A stretch of 64,000 nt of DNA, taken from assembly GCA_964344485.1 (NCBI GenBank), contig CAYFNF010000004.1, forward strand, positions 1 to 64,000, in the 5' to 3' direction. Origin of the DNA: CAYFNF01 sp964344485. GTDB taxonomy: Bacteria; Patescibacteriota; Patescibacteriia; UBA9570; XYC2-FULL-38-9. The translations under genes were made by a program, and so were the position numbers. This document shows positions 25,789 to 32,739 of the stretch, piece after piece (within the stretch, counting starts at the first letter, position 1; each line of letters opens with the position of its first letter). The notes below the pieces were generated by a model that was not told where the DNA came from, searched no databases, and saw only the letters and a list, made by a program, of their open reading frames with translations.

Positions 25789-26646
25789 TTATTCAATAAA
25801 CGCTTGAATACGCTCAGCAAACACACGCTCTCCTGCTACCTGGATACCATCCGAATGGCCAGCCCCTTCAATAATATATAGTTCTTTGGGTTCTGCTGCT
25901 GCTTGAAATAGTGCTTGAGAGTATTCAGGTAACAGCACTGTGTCTGCATCTCCGTGAATCAATAGTACTGGTGACTGACTCTGTACAATGAGATCAATGG
26001 ACTGATACTTGTTCTTCAGAAAAAACCGTGGGTTCAACAACCATGAAGGATATCGATCTCGAGCAACTTCATGTGTGGAAGTAAAACTGCTCATTACAAT
26101 CAATCCTGCCTCTTCAACCTCTGCTGCAAGATCCACTGCAACTGCACCTCCAAGAGAGTGCCCAAACAGAATGATTTGTTCCGAGGTGAATGAAGTCTGC
26201 TCTATAACATAATCATACGCTGCTCGAGCTGCAGCAGTAACGTTCTCTTGATTCGGCGTTCCACTGCTCTTTCCATAGCCTGGATAGTCAATCATCACAA
26301 ACGAATACTCAAGCGAATCGAATAGGTCAATGTACTGTGTATGATACGTCACGTTACCTGCGTTCCCATGAAAAAACAGAATAATATAATCCGACTCTAC
26401 TATCTTCTGCGCTACGTTGATACTCTCCCCGGTCTCTGATGATATGAACTTCTCTTCCACGCCCAGTGCTGCAATGTCCATCTGATACGCTCCAACTGGT
26501 TGATATAGTGAATCGTTCTCCAAGCTCCTCACTTGAAAGAAGAGGATACAATATACAAAGATGATTAAAACCACAACTGCTACAAGCGCGGTAAAAAATA
26601 TTTTCGTTGCGCTTCTACCGGTGTTCATGCTTATTTGCTTATTCAT
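25789..26646 (-). CDS. Membrane-anchored alpha/beta hydrolase (BEM46/ABHD13-like)
   Basis: 285 residues. A membrane helix at about 17-37 anchors it. The hydrolase fold shows the oxyanion region FFHGNAGNVTYH, the nucleophile elbow GHSLGGAVA, the acid in IHGDADTVLL, and the catalytic His in EGAGHSDG. This set matches the BEM46/ABHD13-like esterase group. Substrate unknown. Backbone-type codon use. It is divergent from the 26751 gene. Confidence 0.85.
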   Translation of the reverse strand: MNKQISMNTGRSATKIFFTALVAVVVLIIFVYCILFFQVRSLENDSLYQPVGAYQMDIAALGVEEKFISSETGESINVAQKIVESDYIILFFHGNAGNVTYHTQYIDLFDSLEYSFVMIDYPGYGKSSGTPNQENVTAAARAAYDYVIEQTSFTSEQIILFGHSLGGAVAVDLAAEVEEAGLIVMSSFTSTHEVARDRYPSWLLNPRFFLKNKYQSIDLIVQSQSPVLLIHGDADTVLLPEYSQALFQAAAEPKELYIIEGAGHSDGIQVAGERVFAERIQAFIE

Positions 26647-26690
26647 CGCTCCATATATAGCATGGGGCGTTGCTTTCCTATTGTCAAGAA

Positions 26691-26719
26691 TTGCACATTA
26701 CTCATTCGCTCGGTATAGT
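26691..26719 (+). promoter_or_regulatory. Promoter of the 26751 gene
   Basis: TTGCAC, 17 bases, TATAGT. Confidence 0.5.
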
Positions 26720-26750
26720 AAAGAAGAGCTATCATTAATAACAACTACGT

Positions 26751-27347
26751 ATGAAAAAAGTTATTCTCGTAATTATCATTCTGCTCATTATTGGTGTTGC
26801 AGGTTATTTAATCTATGCAACCTCAACTGATTCCACGAACACAAACAGCACAACAAACACAATAGCTAATACTACGAATGCTACTGTGGTGAACACCAAT
26901 AGCAATACAAATGATGAGCCAACAAACGAAGTTGATGAAGACGACAGCGCTGATGAGGACGATGAACCAGAAGAACCAACATATCAGTATCAAGGCGACC
27001 TTAGTGACGTGACTGGTGGAGAGACAGTGACTGGCATCAATACAAACAACCAAGCATCAGGAGTGGCAAAAGCACGCTACACTGATGGATCTTATGAATT
27101 GCTTGCTACATTCGACGGGCTGCCTGAGCCAGAAGGAACAGACTTCTATGAAGGATGGGTGGTACGCAATAACCCACAGAGTGTTATTAGCACTGGCGAA
27201 GCTGAGTTAGTAGACGGATCATATGAAAATACCTACTCATCTGACCAAGACCTGACTGACCACGACTTCTATGTACTCACTATTGAACCAGACGATGGGG
27301 ACCCAGCACCAGCTGGGCACATACTAGAAGGCACAATGACCGAATAG
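26751..27347 (+). CDS. Membrane-anchored protein with anti-sigma-K-like domain
   Basis: 198 residues. A hydrophobic N-terminal helix (4-24) is followed by a Thr/Asn linker and an acidic stretch (EVDEDDSADEDDEPEEP), then a beta domain (about 85-198) whose pattern (GVAKARYTDGSYELLATFDGLPEP ... FYEGWVV) resembles the C-terminal domain of RskA-type anti-sigma factors. It lacks the cytoplasmic anti-sigma part, so the domain is likely used for something else at the cell surface. Confidence 0.6.
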   Translation: MKKVILVIIILLIIGVAGYLIYATSTDSTNTNSTTNTIANTTNATVVNTNSNTNDEPTNEVDEDDSADEDDEPEEPTYQYQGDLSDVTGGETVTGINTNNQASGVAKARYTDGSYELLATFDGLPEPEGTDFYEGWVVRNNPQSVISTGEAELVDGSYENTYSSDQDLTDHDFYVLTIEPDDGDPAPAGHILEGTMTE

Positions 27348-27372
27348 AACAGCTTATGTTCTTCTTATAAAT

Positions 27373-27405
27373 AAAAAACTCGCTCTTACTACCGCTCAGA
27401 GCGAG
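27373..27405 (-). terminator. Terminator of the four-gene GC-rich operon
   Basis: CTCGCTCT/AGAGCGAG stem followed on the minus strand by TTTTTTATTT. The methyltransferase stop codon (27389-27391) is in the loop. Confidence 0.85.
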
Positions 27406-28321
27406 CGCGTTGGCGTGCTTCCAGAACCAACCGGCGGTGTAGCTGGATACGGTCGTCCCAGGACGTATCAAGCTTCAGGCCGTGATCGAACTCCTCGATC
27501 TGGTCGGTTTCCGTACCTACAGTGATCTCGCCCCAGATCAGATCCACATCCACGAACTTCGCCGCCTGCGTCATGGCCCATCGCAGTTCTTCTTCTTTGC
27601 CTGCGTGGATCCGACACAGGAACTCTTCGTAGTCGAACGTGGGCAGTATGCGCGTGAAACGCAGACGACAGTGCGAGTAGCCCCACTTCAGCAGCTGTAG
27701 AGCGCGGTCAATCGCGTCCCACTCTCCGTCGTTGCCCGGCATCATCATGTAGAACAGCACTCGCCCGCCCGGCTTGAGATGCCTGCCCATATGCACCGAC
27801 TGCACCCAACTCGTAAACCGTCCGGTTCCGGTCTGTCCTGCAGCAGCATGCATCGCTACTTCGTAGAACGGATGCGTCGGATGGAACGGCGGGTTCATGA
27901 TGATCGTGTCTTGCGAGTGCCTGGCCAGAGAGTGGCTCTCGTACTGCCCGAACGAGAAGTACGCACGGCACCGTCGCCGTGGATGGTCTGGGTTGGTGTA
28001 CTCCAGTACACGACAGCCGTTCAGACCAGCCATCCTGTACGCATCGATGTTGGAATCGACTCCTCGTACATCTGCACCACATAGTCCTGCGTGCAACATC
28101 AGCACTCCGCTGCCGTAGCCGACCTCGAAGACTTTCTCGTCCGGCTGGTACGTGGCGAGCTGACAGAACACGTCCTGCTCCCCATCGATCATGGGCATGA
28201 CCCGACACCAGAGGTCGTTCGCCCACGTGTCGGTCTCGATCAGCATGTTGCCGGCGTTGGTCGGGACCGTGGTCAGTAGAACCTTGCGGCCCCTGGCGTA
28301 TGTGTATGTTCGGCTCTTCAT
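27389..28321 (-). CDS. SAM-dependent methyltransferase, NPPF type, GC-rich operon
   Basis: 310 residues from the ATG at 28321 (GGAGGAAGAG upstream). Class I methyltransferase core: motif I VFEVGYGSGVLMLHAG (about residues 64-79), an acidic loop GVDSN, and IIMNPPFHPTH (about 141-151). NPPF marks enzymes that methylate planar amino nitrogens (rRNA or DNA bases, or glutamine in release factors), so the target is probably nucleic acid or a protein glutamine. The N-terminal 60 residues and C-terminal 90 are not recognised. It is the last gene of the operon starting at 29330 and depends on SAM, which the acquired metK could supply. Confidence 0.75.
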   Translation of the reverse strand: MKSRTYTYARGRKVLLTTVPTNAGNMLIETDTWANDLWCRVMPMIDGEQDVFCQLATYQPDEKVFEVGYGSGVLMLHAGLCGADVRGVDSNIDAYRMAGLNGCRVLEYTNPDHPRRRCRAYFSFGQYESHSLARHSQDTIIMNPPFHPTHPFYEVAMHAAAGQTGTGRFTSWVQSVHMGRHLKPGGRVLFYMMMPGNDGEWDAIDRALQLLKWGYSHCRLRFTRILPTFDYEEFLCRIHAGKEEELRWAMTQAAKFVDVDLIWGEITVGTETDQIEEFDHGLKLDTSWDDRIQLHRRLVLEARQRARSER

Positions 28322-28406
28322 CTCTTCCTCCAAAGTTCGTTGTTGAGGTGCGCTTGCTTCGAACCACCCTCCGTGATTCAGAAAAAAAGCACCTCAGGGC
28401 GTACTG

Positions 28407-28643
28407 CTACTGTGCGAGTACGCCCGAGACGAAGATGCAGCCCACGATGAACTGCGTGACCGGAGCCATGATGCGCAAGAAGCGCACTTGTGTCCGATGG
28501 TAGCGCCAGGTCTTGCCGTGGTCCTCGATCTGACGCAGCGCGTTCTTCCACCAGTACATGCGCCACTCGTGCCACAGCAACAGGATACGCCACGTGGACT
28601 CGCAGATCATGAGCAGACCGACGATGGTCCACCAGGCGTTCAT
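28407..28643 (-). CDS. Small two-helix membrane protein, GC-rich operon
   Basis: 78 residues from the ATG at 28643, two bases after the stop of the 28646-28804 gene, so translational coupling is likely. Helices at about 4-20 (WWTIVGLLMICESTWRILLL) and 56-76 flank a Trp/Arg-rich loop. Family unknown. A GGGCGTACT.../AGTACGCCC hairpin at about 28398-28425 ends at the stop. Confidence 0.6.
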   Translation of the reverse strand: MNAWWTIVGLLMICESTWRILLLWHEWRMYWWKNALRQIEDHGKTWRYHRTQVRFLRIMAPVTQFIVGCIFVSGVLAQ

Positions 28644-28645
28644 GG

Positions 28646-28804
28646 CTACCACCCCAGCATCCAGATCGCGGTGACGATCCCGAGCGCTGCCATGATCAGG
28701 AACGCGATCCACCGCTCCTTCTTGTAGCAGATGGTGCCAGCAGCCCAGAAGAGGCAGACGACCACGAGCTGGATCTTGTCCAGGCTGGTCAGATGGTCGA
28801 ACAT
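28646..28804 (-). CDS. 52-residue membrane protein, GC-rich operon
   Basis: A short gene: MFDHLTSLDKIQLVVVCLFW... ending AIWMLGW. Two hydrophobic segments (about 12-24 and 32-51) are separated by KKER, giving a hairpin topology. Its ATG lies one base after the TGA of the exported protein gene (28806-28808), and its stop is two bases before the next ATG. Position, overlap-style spacing and GC-rich codons support it although it is short. No family recognised. Confidence 0.6.
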   Translation of the reverse strand: MFDHLTSLDKIQLVVVCLFWAAGTICYKKERWIAFLIMAALGIVTAIWMLGW

Positions 28805-28805
28805 G

Positions 28806-29330
28806 TCACAGTCCGACCACGAACGTCAGCCCCCAGGACAGCCCGGACCCCTTGTCGCCCAGGGTCTTGCTGTAGAACATCCACGGGCTCAGGCACTTGC
28901 GTCCGGGTAGCAGGAAGGACACGCCCGCGCCGCCGCCTGCGAACCATGCGGTCTGGAGCTCGCCGGTTTCCTGGTTCTCGGACCAGTCCACAATCACGGA
29001 CGGGAACACGTCGATGCCCAGCCACTTCGCGACCACGAACTCCAGGCTGGCCAGCCCCACGAAACCGTGGTTGCCGCTGATCGGCGCGACCTCGTAGCTG
29101 AAGCCCCAGGTGAAGAGCAACCTCTCTGCGGGCTGTACCGTGAAGCGCGGTCCGGTCAGCAGGTAGCCGCCTGCGAACTCGTGGTTCTGCAGGTTCACGC
29201 CCACCAGGCCACCGGTGGCCCATGACACGGACACCGGGGGAGCGGCCTCCTGTTCCGCGACCTCCTCCTGCGCGAACGCAGCCGGAATGTGCAGCAACGC
29301 TGCGAGCACGATCACGATCATGCACCTCAT
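28806..29330 (-). CDS. Exported beta-rich (outer-membrane-like) protein, GC-rich operon
   Basis: 174 residues from the ATG at 29330 (AGGAGG 5-7 bases upstream). Signal peptide 1-20 ending PAAFAQ. The mature part has alternating hydrophobic/polar strands with Gly and aromatic residues (GGYLLTGPRFTVQPAERLLFTWGFSYEV, GAGVSFLLPG, SGLSWGLTFVVGL) and ends in a hydrophobic terminal strand, the usual look of a small outer-membrane beta-barrel. In a host without an outer membrane this would be odd; alternatively it is a secreted beta protein. First gene of the operon, divergent from the four-domain TrmB regulator. Confidence 0.65.
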   Translation of the reverse strand: MRCMIVIVLAALLHIPAAFAQEEVAEQEAAPPVSVSWATGGLVGVNLQNHEFAGGYLLTGPRFTVQPAERLLFTWGFSYEVAPISGNHGFVGLASLEFVVAKWLGIDVFPSVIVDWSENQETGELQTAWFAGGGAGVSFLLPGRKCLSPWMFYSKTLGDKGSGLSWGLTFVVGL

Positions 29331-29398
29331 CACATCCTCCTTGGTTTGAGATACTAGGTGCTTTCCTGCCAGAACGAAATCTCTAGCAGAAACAAGTC

Positions 29399-29439
29399 AC
29401 TCTATCTTGGTTGACAAATGGTGTCAACAATATTATGAT
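29399..29439. promoter_or_regulatory. Overlapping divergent promoters with TTGACA-N5-TGTCAA inverted repeat
   Basis: Minus strand: TTGACA (29422-29427), 17 bases, TAGAGT (29399-29404), reading into the GC-rich operon. Plus strand: TTGACA (29411-29416), 17 bases, TATGAT (29434-29439), reading towards the TrmB gene. The two -35 elements form one inverted repeat, TTGACA-AATGG-TGTCAA, so the two promoters compete for polymerase. Another TATAAT is at 29445-29450. Confidence 0.65.
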
Positions 29440-29465
29440 GACACTATAATAGTGACGCTATTTCA

Positions 29466-29523
29466 GGCTAAAAACACTATCCCCGCTTCACAGTCATGCT
29501 GATACTTGGCTAAAATAAGCCAA
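29466..29523. promoter_or_regulatory. TrmB-type operator: half-site and perfect palindrome
   Basis: GGCTAAAAA at 29466-29474 and the perfect inverted repeat TTGGCT-AAAATA-AGCCAA at 29506-29523, 25 bases ahead of the TrmB ATG. The same box recurs at 440-452 and 32566-32576. A role as the regulator's binding site is inferred. Confidence 0.55.
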
Positions 29524-29548
29524 AAAAAACTGTCAGAATTCAACTGAT

Positions 29549-31564
29549 ATGAAACCTGCGCAAATCCAAGAACTTTTAGAAGAGCTCGGTTTTGGCCAAA
29601 ATGAGGCTAAAGTCTATTTATCATTGATCCAATCTGGGCAAGCAAAAGCAGGAAAAATCATAGATGACACCAGCCTCCACCGACATATTGTCTATGAATC
29701 CCTAAAAGCACTGGAAGAGAGGCACGTCATATCTTCCACTAAAAAAAATAACGTGTCGTTATTTCAGGCCGTTACTCCAACAGTGTTGCTTGATCAGTAC
29801 GAAAGCCGCAGAAAAATCTTAGAAGAAGCAGTAAAGGATCTACAAACCAAGCATGTTGCTGCCAAACCAGAGGTAGTATCGTACGAAGGCGCGCAAGGTC
29901 CAGAGACTGTACTCAAAGAGATGCTCGCTGCAGGGCAAAACGGTGACGAAGTCTTTGGCATTGATCCAAACGAGGACATGTTCCTACAGACGATCCCAGA
30001 AGCACTTGATGAGTACTTTAAAACACAAGAGAGCATGAAAGAGCCCATGAAAGAGAAGATCCTCTTTCGTGAAGGGTTTGAATCACCGAATAAGACTGCT
30101 GAGATCAAACACCTTCCAAAACAGTTCTTCACTCCGCTCACACTGAATATCTATGGGGACAAAGTAGCGCTCACAGATTTTGTTGACCCCATTACTACCA
30201 TGATCATCAAGAAACAGTCTATCGCTGATGGATTTAAAGAGTACTTCAACATGCTCTGGAACCAAGATGTGAAGGTCTATCGCGGAAAAGAAGGTGTACA
30301 AGAAGTCATGGAGGCTTCACTACAACACAAAGACATGTGGTACATCGGCGGGAATGCAGGCATCGGGCAAGTCATGCCTGAATATTGGAATGACTATAAT
30401 CGCCGTCGTATCGAAAACGGTTGCTGGATGCATGACTTGGTGGATACAGGGACGTACTTAGAGGGAATTCAAGAATTGCCTCCGGGTGAAAAGGACAAGG
30501 AACGCTTCTACGAATTCAAATGGCTGCCGGAAGAAGTCAGCTCGCCGTCTGTGATATTCATGTACGGTGACCGTGTTGCGCACATTATTTGGGAAGCACA
30601 GCCCGAACCCATCGCATTCGTTATCGACAACAAAGAACTATTCAACAGCTACCGTAAGTACTTCGACTACTTATGGAACCAAGACATTCGCGTACTGCAA
30701 GGACTAGATAACATCAAAGATCTCTTTTATGAAAAGATGCGCGCGTTAAAAAAGGGTGAGGAGTATCAAGTGATGTGGGGCACGTATGGTGCAGGCGTAA
30801 AACAAGAAATGGTGGACTGGTTTACTGATTACCACGTAGAACGAACCGAACGCGGCGTCCGCTTGCGATTATATGGATACGAAGAAGACCGAGAATCAGT
30901 AATGAAAGAGATGTCCACTCCCGCAGACCCAGAACGTGAACTGGTACAGCTACGTTTTGCACCAACTGTACCAGAAACTCCGATGCAGATAAATATCTAT
31001 CCTGATTCCGTGGTACTGTTCCGCTTCTCTCCTGGGCAAGAAGCTATTGCTATTGAAATTACACGGCAAGAAGTCCGTGATGCTATGCTGGTGTATTTTG
31101 AAAACATGTGGCAGCAAGATATATCAGTTACTCATGGTCTTGAAGCTGCACAAGAAGTATTCTATAGAAAGATGCGCGAACTTGAATCCGGTGATGAGTA
31201 CGGAGTACTCTGGGGGACCTATGGAAAAGAGACACGTAAAGAGATGGTGCCGTGGTTTGTCGAGTACAATACTGAACGCATTAAACGTGGCGTGGTACTA
31301 AACGCAATTTTATTTGAAGAAGACCGAACTGTGATGACCGACGAAATGAAACAAGCTGGTGACCCTGAGTTACAACAAACATCAATTCGATATATATCCA
31401 AACACTACGGCTCGCCCATGCAGATAAATATCTATCCGGATTCAGTCGCGATGTTCTATTGGGCGCTCGGGGAAGAGGCTGTAGCCATTGAGATAAATAG
31501 GAAAGACATTCGCGATGCCATGCAGCAGTACTTTACTGGTGTGTGGGAAAGCGCAAAGGAATAA
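29549..31564 (+). CDS. TrmB-family regulator with four tandem effector-like domains
   Basis: 671 residues. Residues 1-75 are a TrmB winged helix (LLEELGFGQNEAKVYLSLIQ, HRHIVYESLKALEERHVI), then a short coiled stretch (about 76-105). From about 106 to the end the chain is built of four related modules of roughly 135-145 residues (106-240, 242-380, 382-525, 527-671). The best conserved motifs are EYxVMWGTYG, DWFTDYHVER, PMQINIYPDSV and AIEIxRxxxRDAM, ending in YFxxLWNQDI. Classical TrmB proteins carry one C-terminal sugar-binding domain; four in a row suggests multivalent or multi-ligand sensing. It is divergent from a GC-rich envelope operon. Ligand unknown. Confidence 0.8.
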   Translation: MKPAQIQELLEELGFGQNEAKVYLSLIQSGQAKAGKIIDDTSLHRHIVYESLKALEERHVISSTKKNNVSLFQAVTPTVLLDQYESRRKILEEAVKDLQTKHVAAKPEVVSYEGAQGPETVLKEMLAAGQNGDEVFGIDPNEDMFLQTIPEALDEYFKTQESMKEPMKEKILFREGFESPNKTAEIKHLPKQFFTPLTLNIYGDKVALTDFVDPITTMIIKKQSIADGFKEYFNMLWNQDVKVYRGKEGVQEVMEASLQHKDMWYIGGNAGIGQVMPEYWNDYNRRRIENGCWMHDLVDTGTYLEGIQELPPGEKDKERFYEFKWLPEEVSSPSVIFMYGDRVAHIIWEAQPEPIAFVIDNKELFNSYRKYFDYLWNQDIRVLQGLDNIKDLFYEKMRALKKGEEYQVMWGTYGAGVKQEMVDWFTDYHVERTERGVRLRLYGYEEDRESVMKEMSTPADPERELVQLRFAPTVPETPMQINIYPDSVVLFRFSPGQEAIAIEITRQEVRDAMLVYFENMWQQDISVTHGLEAAQEVFYRKMRELESGDEYGVLWGTYGKETRKEMVPWFVEYNTERIKRGVVLNAILFEEDRTVMTDEMKQAGDPELQQTSIRYISKHYGSPMQINIYPDSVAMFYWALGEEAVAIEINRKDIRDAMQQYFTGVWESAKE

Positions 31565-31589
31565 AAAAAGGACTGTGATGTGACAGTCC
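31563..31589 (-). terminator. Terminator of the two-gene GC-rich operon
   Basis: GGACTG/CAGTCC stem with seven Ts on the minus strand. Its A/T run touches the stop codon of the convergent TrmB gene. Confidence 0.85.
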
Positions 31590-31606
31590 GCAGCCTGGTG
31601 TTGCTT

Positions 31607-31801
31607 TCACGCTCTGCGAAGCAGTGCGCCTGCGAGCACTCCGAGCAAGAAAGTCTTGCCCATGATGACCCAGAGCTCCCAGCCTGGCATGCTCACGCGG
31701 TTACCGGGAGAGCCCCCGAGAAGGACCGCGCCCCAGATCACCACGCAGAGGAACAGAAGCGGCAGGTAGACGTGCACCAGCCGCCGCAGTATCTTGCGCA
31801 T
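31607..31801 (-). CDS. Small two-helix membrane protein, GC-rich operon
   Basis: 64 residues from the ATG at 31801, four bases after the stop of the upstream gene. Helices at about 11-28 (YLPLLFLCVVIWGAVLL) and 42-61 surround a Gly/Pro loop (GGSPGNRVSMPGW). The tail is ALLRRA. Same kind of product and position (downstream of an exported beta-rich protein) as the small genes at 28407-28804, but I see no clear sequence match. Confidence 0.6.
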   Translation of the reverse strand: MRKILRRLVHVYLPLLFLCVVIWGAVLLGGSPGNRVSMPGWELWVIMGKTFLLGVLAGALLRRA

Positions 31802-31805
31802 GGTG

Positions 31806-32501
31806 CTACCACACGTGCTCGATGCCCAGGAAGAACATGGGCTCGCGCAGCAGGCCGACGTGGAAGTACAGGCCGTGAGCGCGGAACCGCGGACCGACCT
31901 GCGGCCCACCTCGATTCTCCCAGAACATGCCGAGCCCGATCTGCTTGGCGGACCCGAACGGCGCTCCGTCCACGTAGCCCTCGTAGTAGTAGAACACCGA
32001 GCCGTCCTCCGGGCTCACCGCCCACTCGTTGATCGTGAGCCAGGTCAGGCGCTTGCCGAACAGGTGGCCGGCGTTGCAGTACGCGAACTGCGGACTCCAG
32101 CTCTGCTCCGGTGTCCCGTCGTCGTTCATGTCCACGTTCATCAGTCCGATGGCGCCGGCGCGTACGCGGTGTACCATGAAGAAGTGCTGGTGCTGCGGCA
32201 TCTTGATCGCCAGCCCGCCTTCGAACATGGCCCAGGTCGAGAGGTTCTCATCGGCCAGGTTGAACGGCACGGCTCCTCCGCCTTGCGCGAACCAGGTGAA
32301 CGCCAGCGGGAAGCCCGCCGGACCGATGTCGCCCAGGGCCTCAATCTTGCCCTGGAAGCGCGATGGCGTCGCAACCAGCTCGACCACTGCCAGGGTGAAG
32401 GTCTCGACTCCCGGCTTGTTCTCGGTCTCTTCAGCCATGGCCGGCGTGACCGCGAACCAGATTGCCAGGCAGAGCCACAGTGCGCTGTTGAATCTCCTCA
32501 T
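31806..32501 (-). CDS. Exported hypothetical protein, GC-rich operon
   Basis: 231 residues from the ATG at 32501 (AAGGAG 6 bases upstream). Signal peptide 1-23 (ending VTPAMAEE). The mature protein is rich in Phe, Gly, Trp and Tyr with beta-like alternation (FPLAFTWFAQGGGAVPFNLAD, GSVFYYYEGYVDGAPFG) and ends GIEHVW, consistent with an outer-membrane barrel or another secreted beta protein. Divergent from the three-domain TrmB gene. No family recognised. Confidence 0.65.
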   Translation of the reverse strand: MRRFNSALWLCLAIWFAVTPAMAEETENKPGVETFTLAVVELVATPSRFQGKIEALGDIGPAGFPLAFTWFAQGGGAVPFNLADENLSTWAMFEGGLAIKMPQHQHFFMVHRVRAGAIGLMNVDMNDDGTPEQSWSPQFAYCNAGHLFGKRLTWLTINEWAVSPEDGSVFYYYEGYVDGAPFGSAKQIGLGMFWENRGGPQVGPRFRAHGLYFHVGLLREPMFFLGIEHVW

Positions 32502-32554
32502 CTCGATCTCCTTTTCCAGGTACATTTACTAGCTTGTGCGCCAGTAAACCGGAG

Positions 32555-32583
32555 ACAATACTTCAATTTTAGCCAATTGTCAA
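32555..32583 (-). promoter_or_regulatory. Promoter with TrmB-type box in the spacer
   Basis: Minus strand TTGACA (32578-32583), 17 bases, TATTGT (32555-32560). The spacer contains TTGGCTAAAAT (32566-32576), identical over 11 bases to half of the palindrome at 29506-29523 and placed as in the promoter at 434-462. Confidence 0.65.
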
Positions 32584-32624
32584 CGCTTTTATGATGACAT
32601 TTTTTAATGACAGTTCGTTTTTAC

Positions 32625-32731
32625 GCTAATATAAGCAAAAAAGATATCCATACAGAAAAATATGACTCGACAAATCCTATATTTTTTGTTATCATAAAAT
32701 TAATGACAAAATATATATAGCTAATGCTAGC
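32625..32731 (+). promoter_or_regulatory. Control region of the second TrmB gene
   Basis: Two further GCT-N6-AGC repeats occur: GCTAATATAAGC (32625-32636) and GCTAATGCTAGC (32720-32731). The second lies just past a possible TTATCA-17-TATATA promoter and nine bases ahead of the ATG. Autoregulation is inferred. Confidence 0.45.
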
Positions 32732-32739
32732 CCTATACT

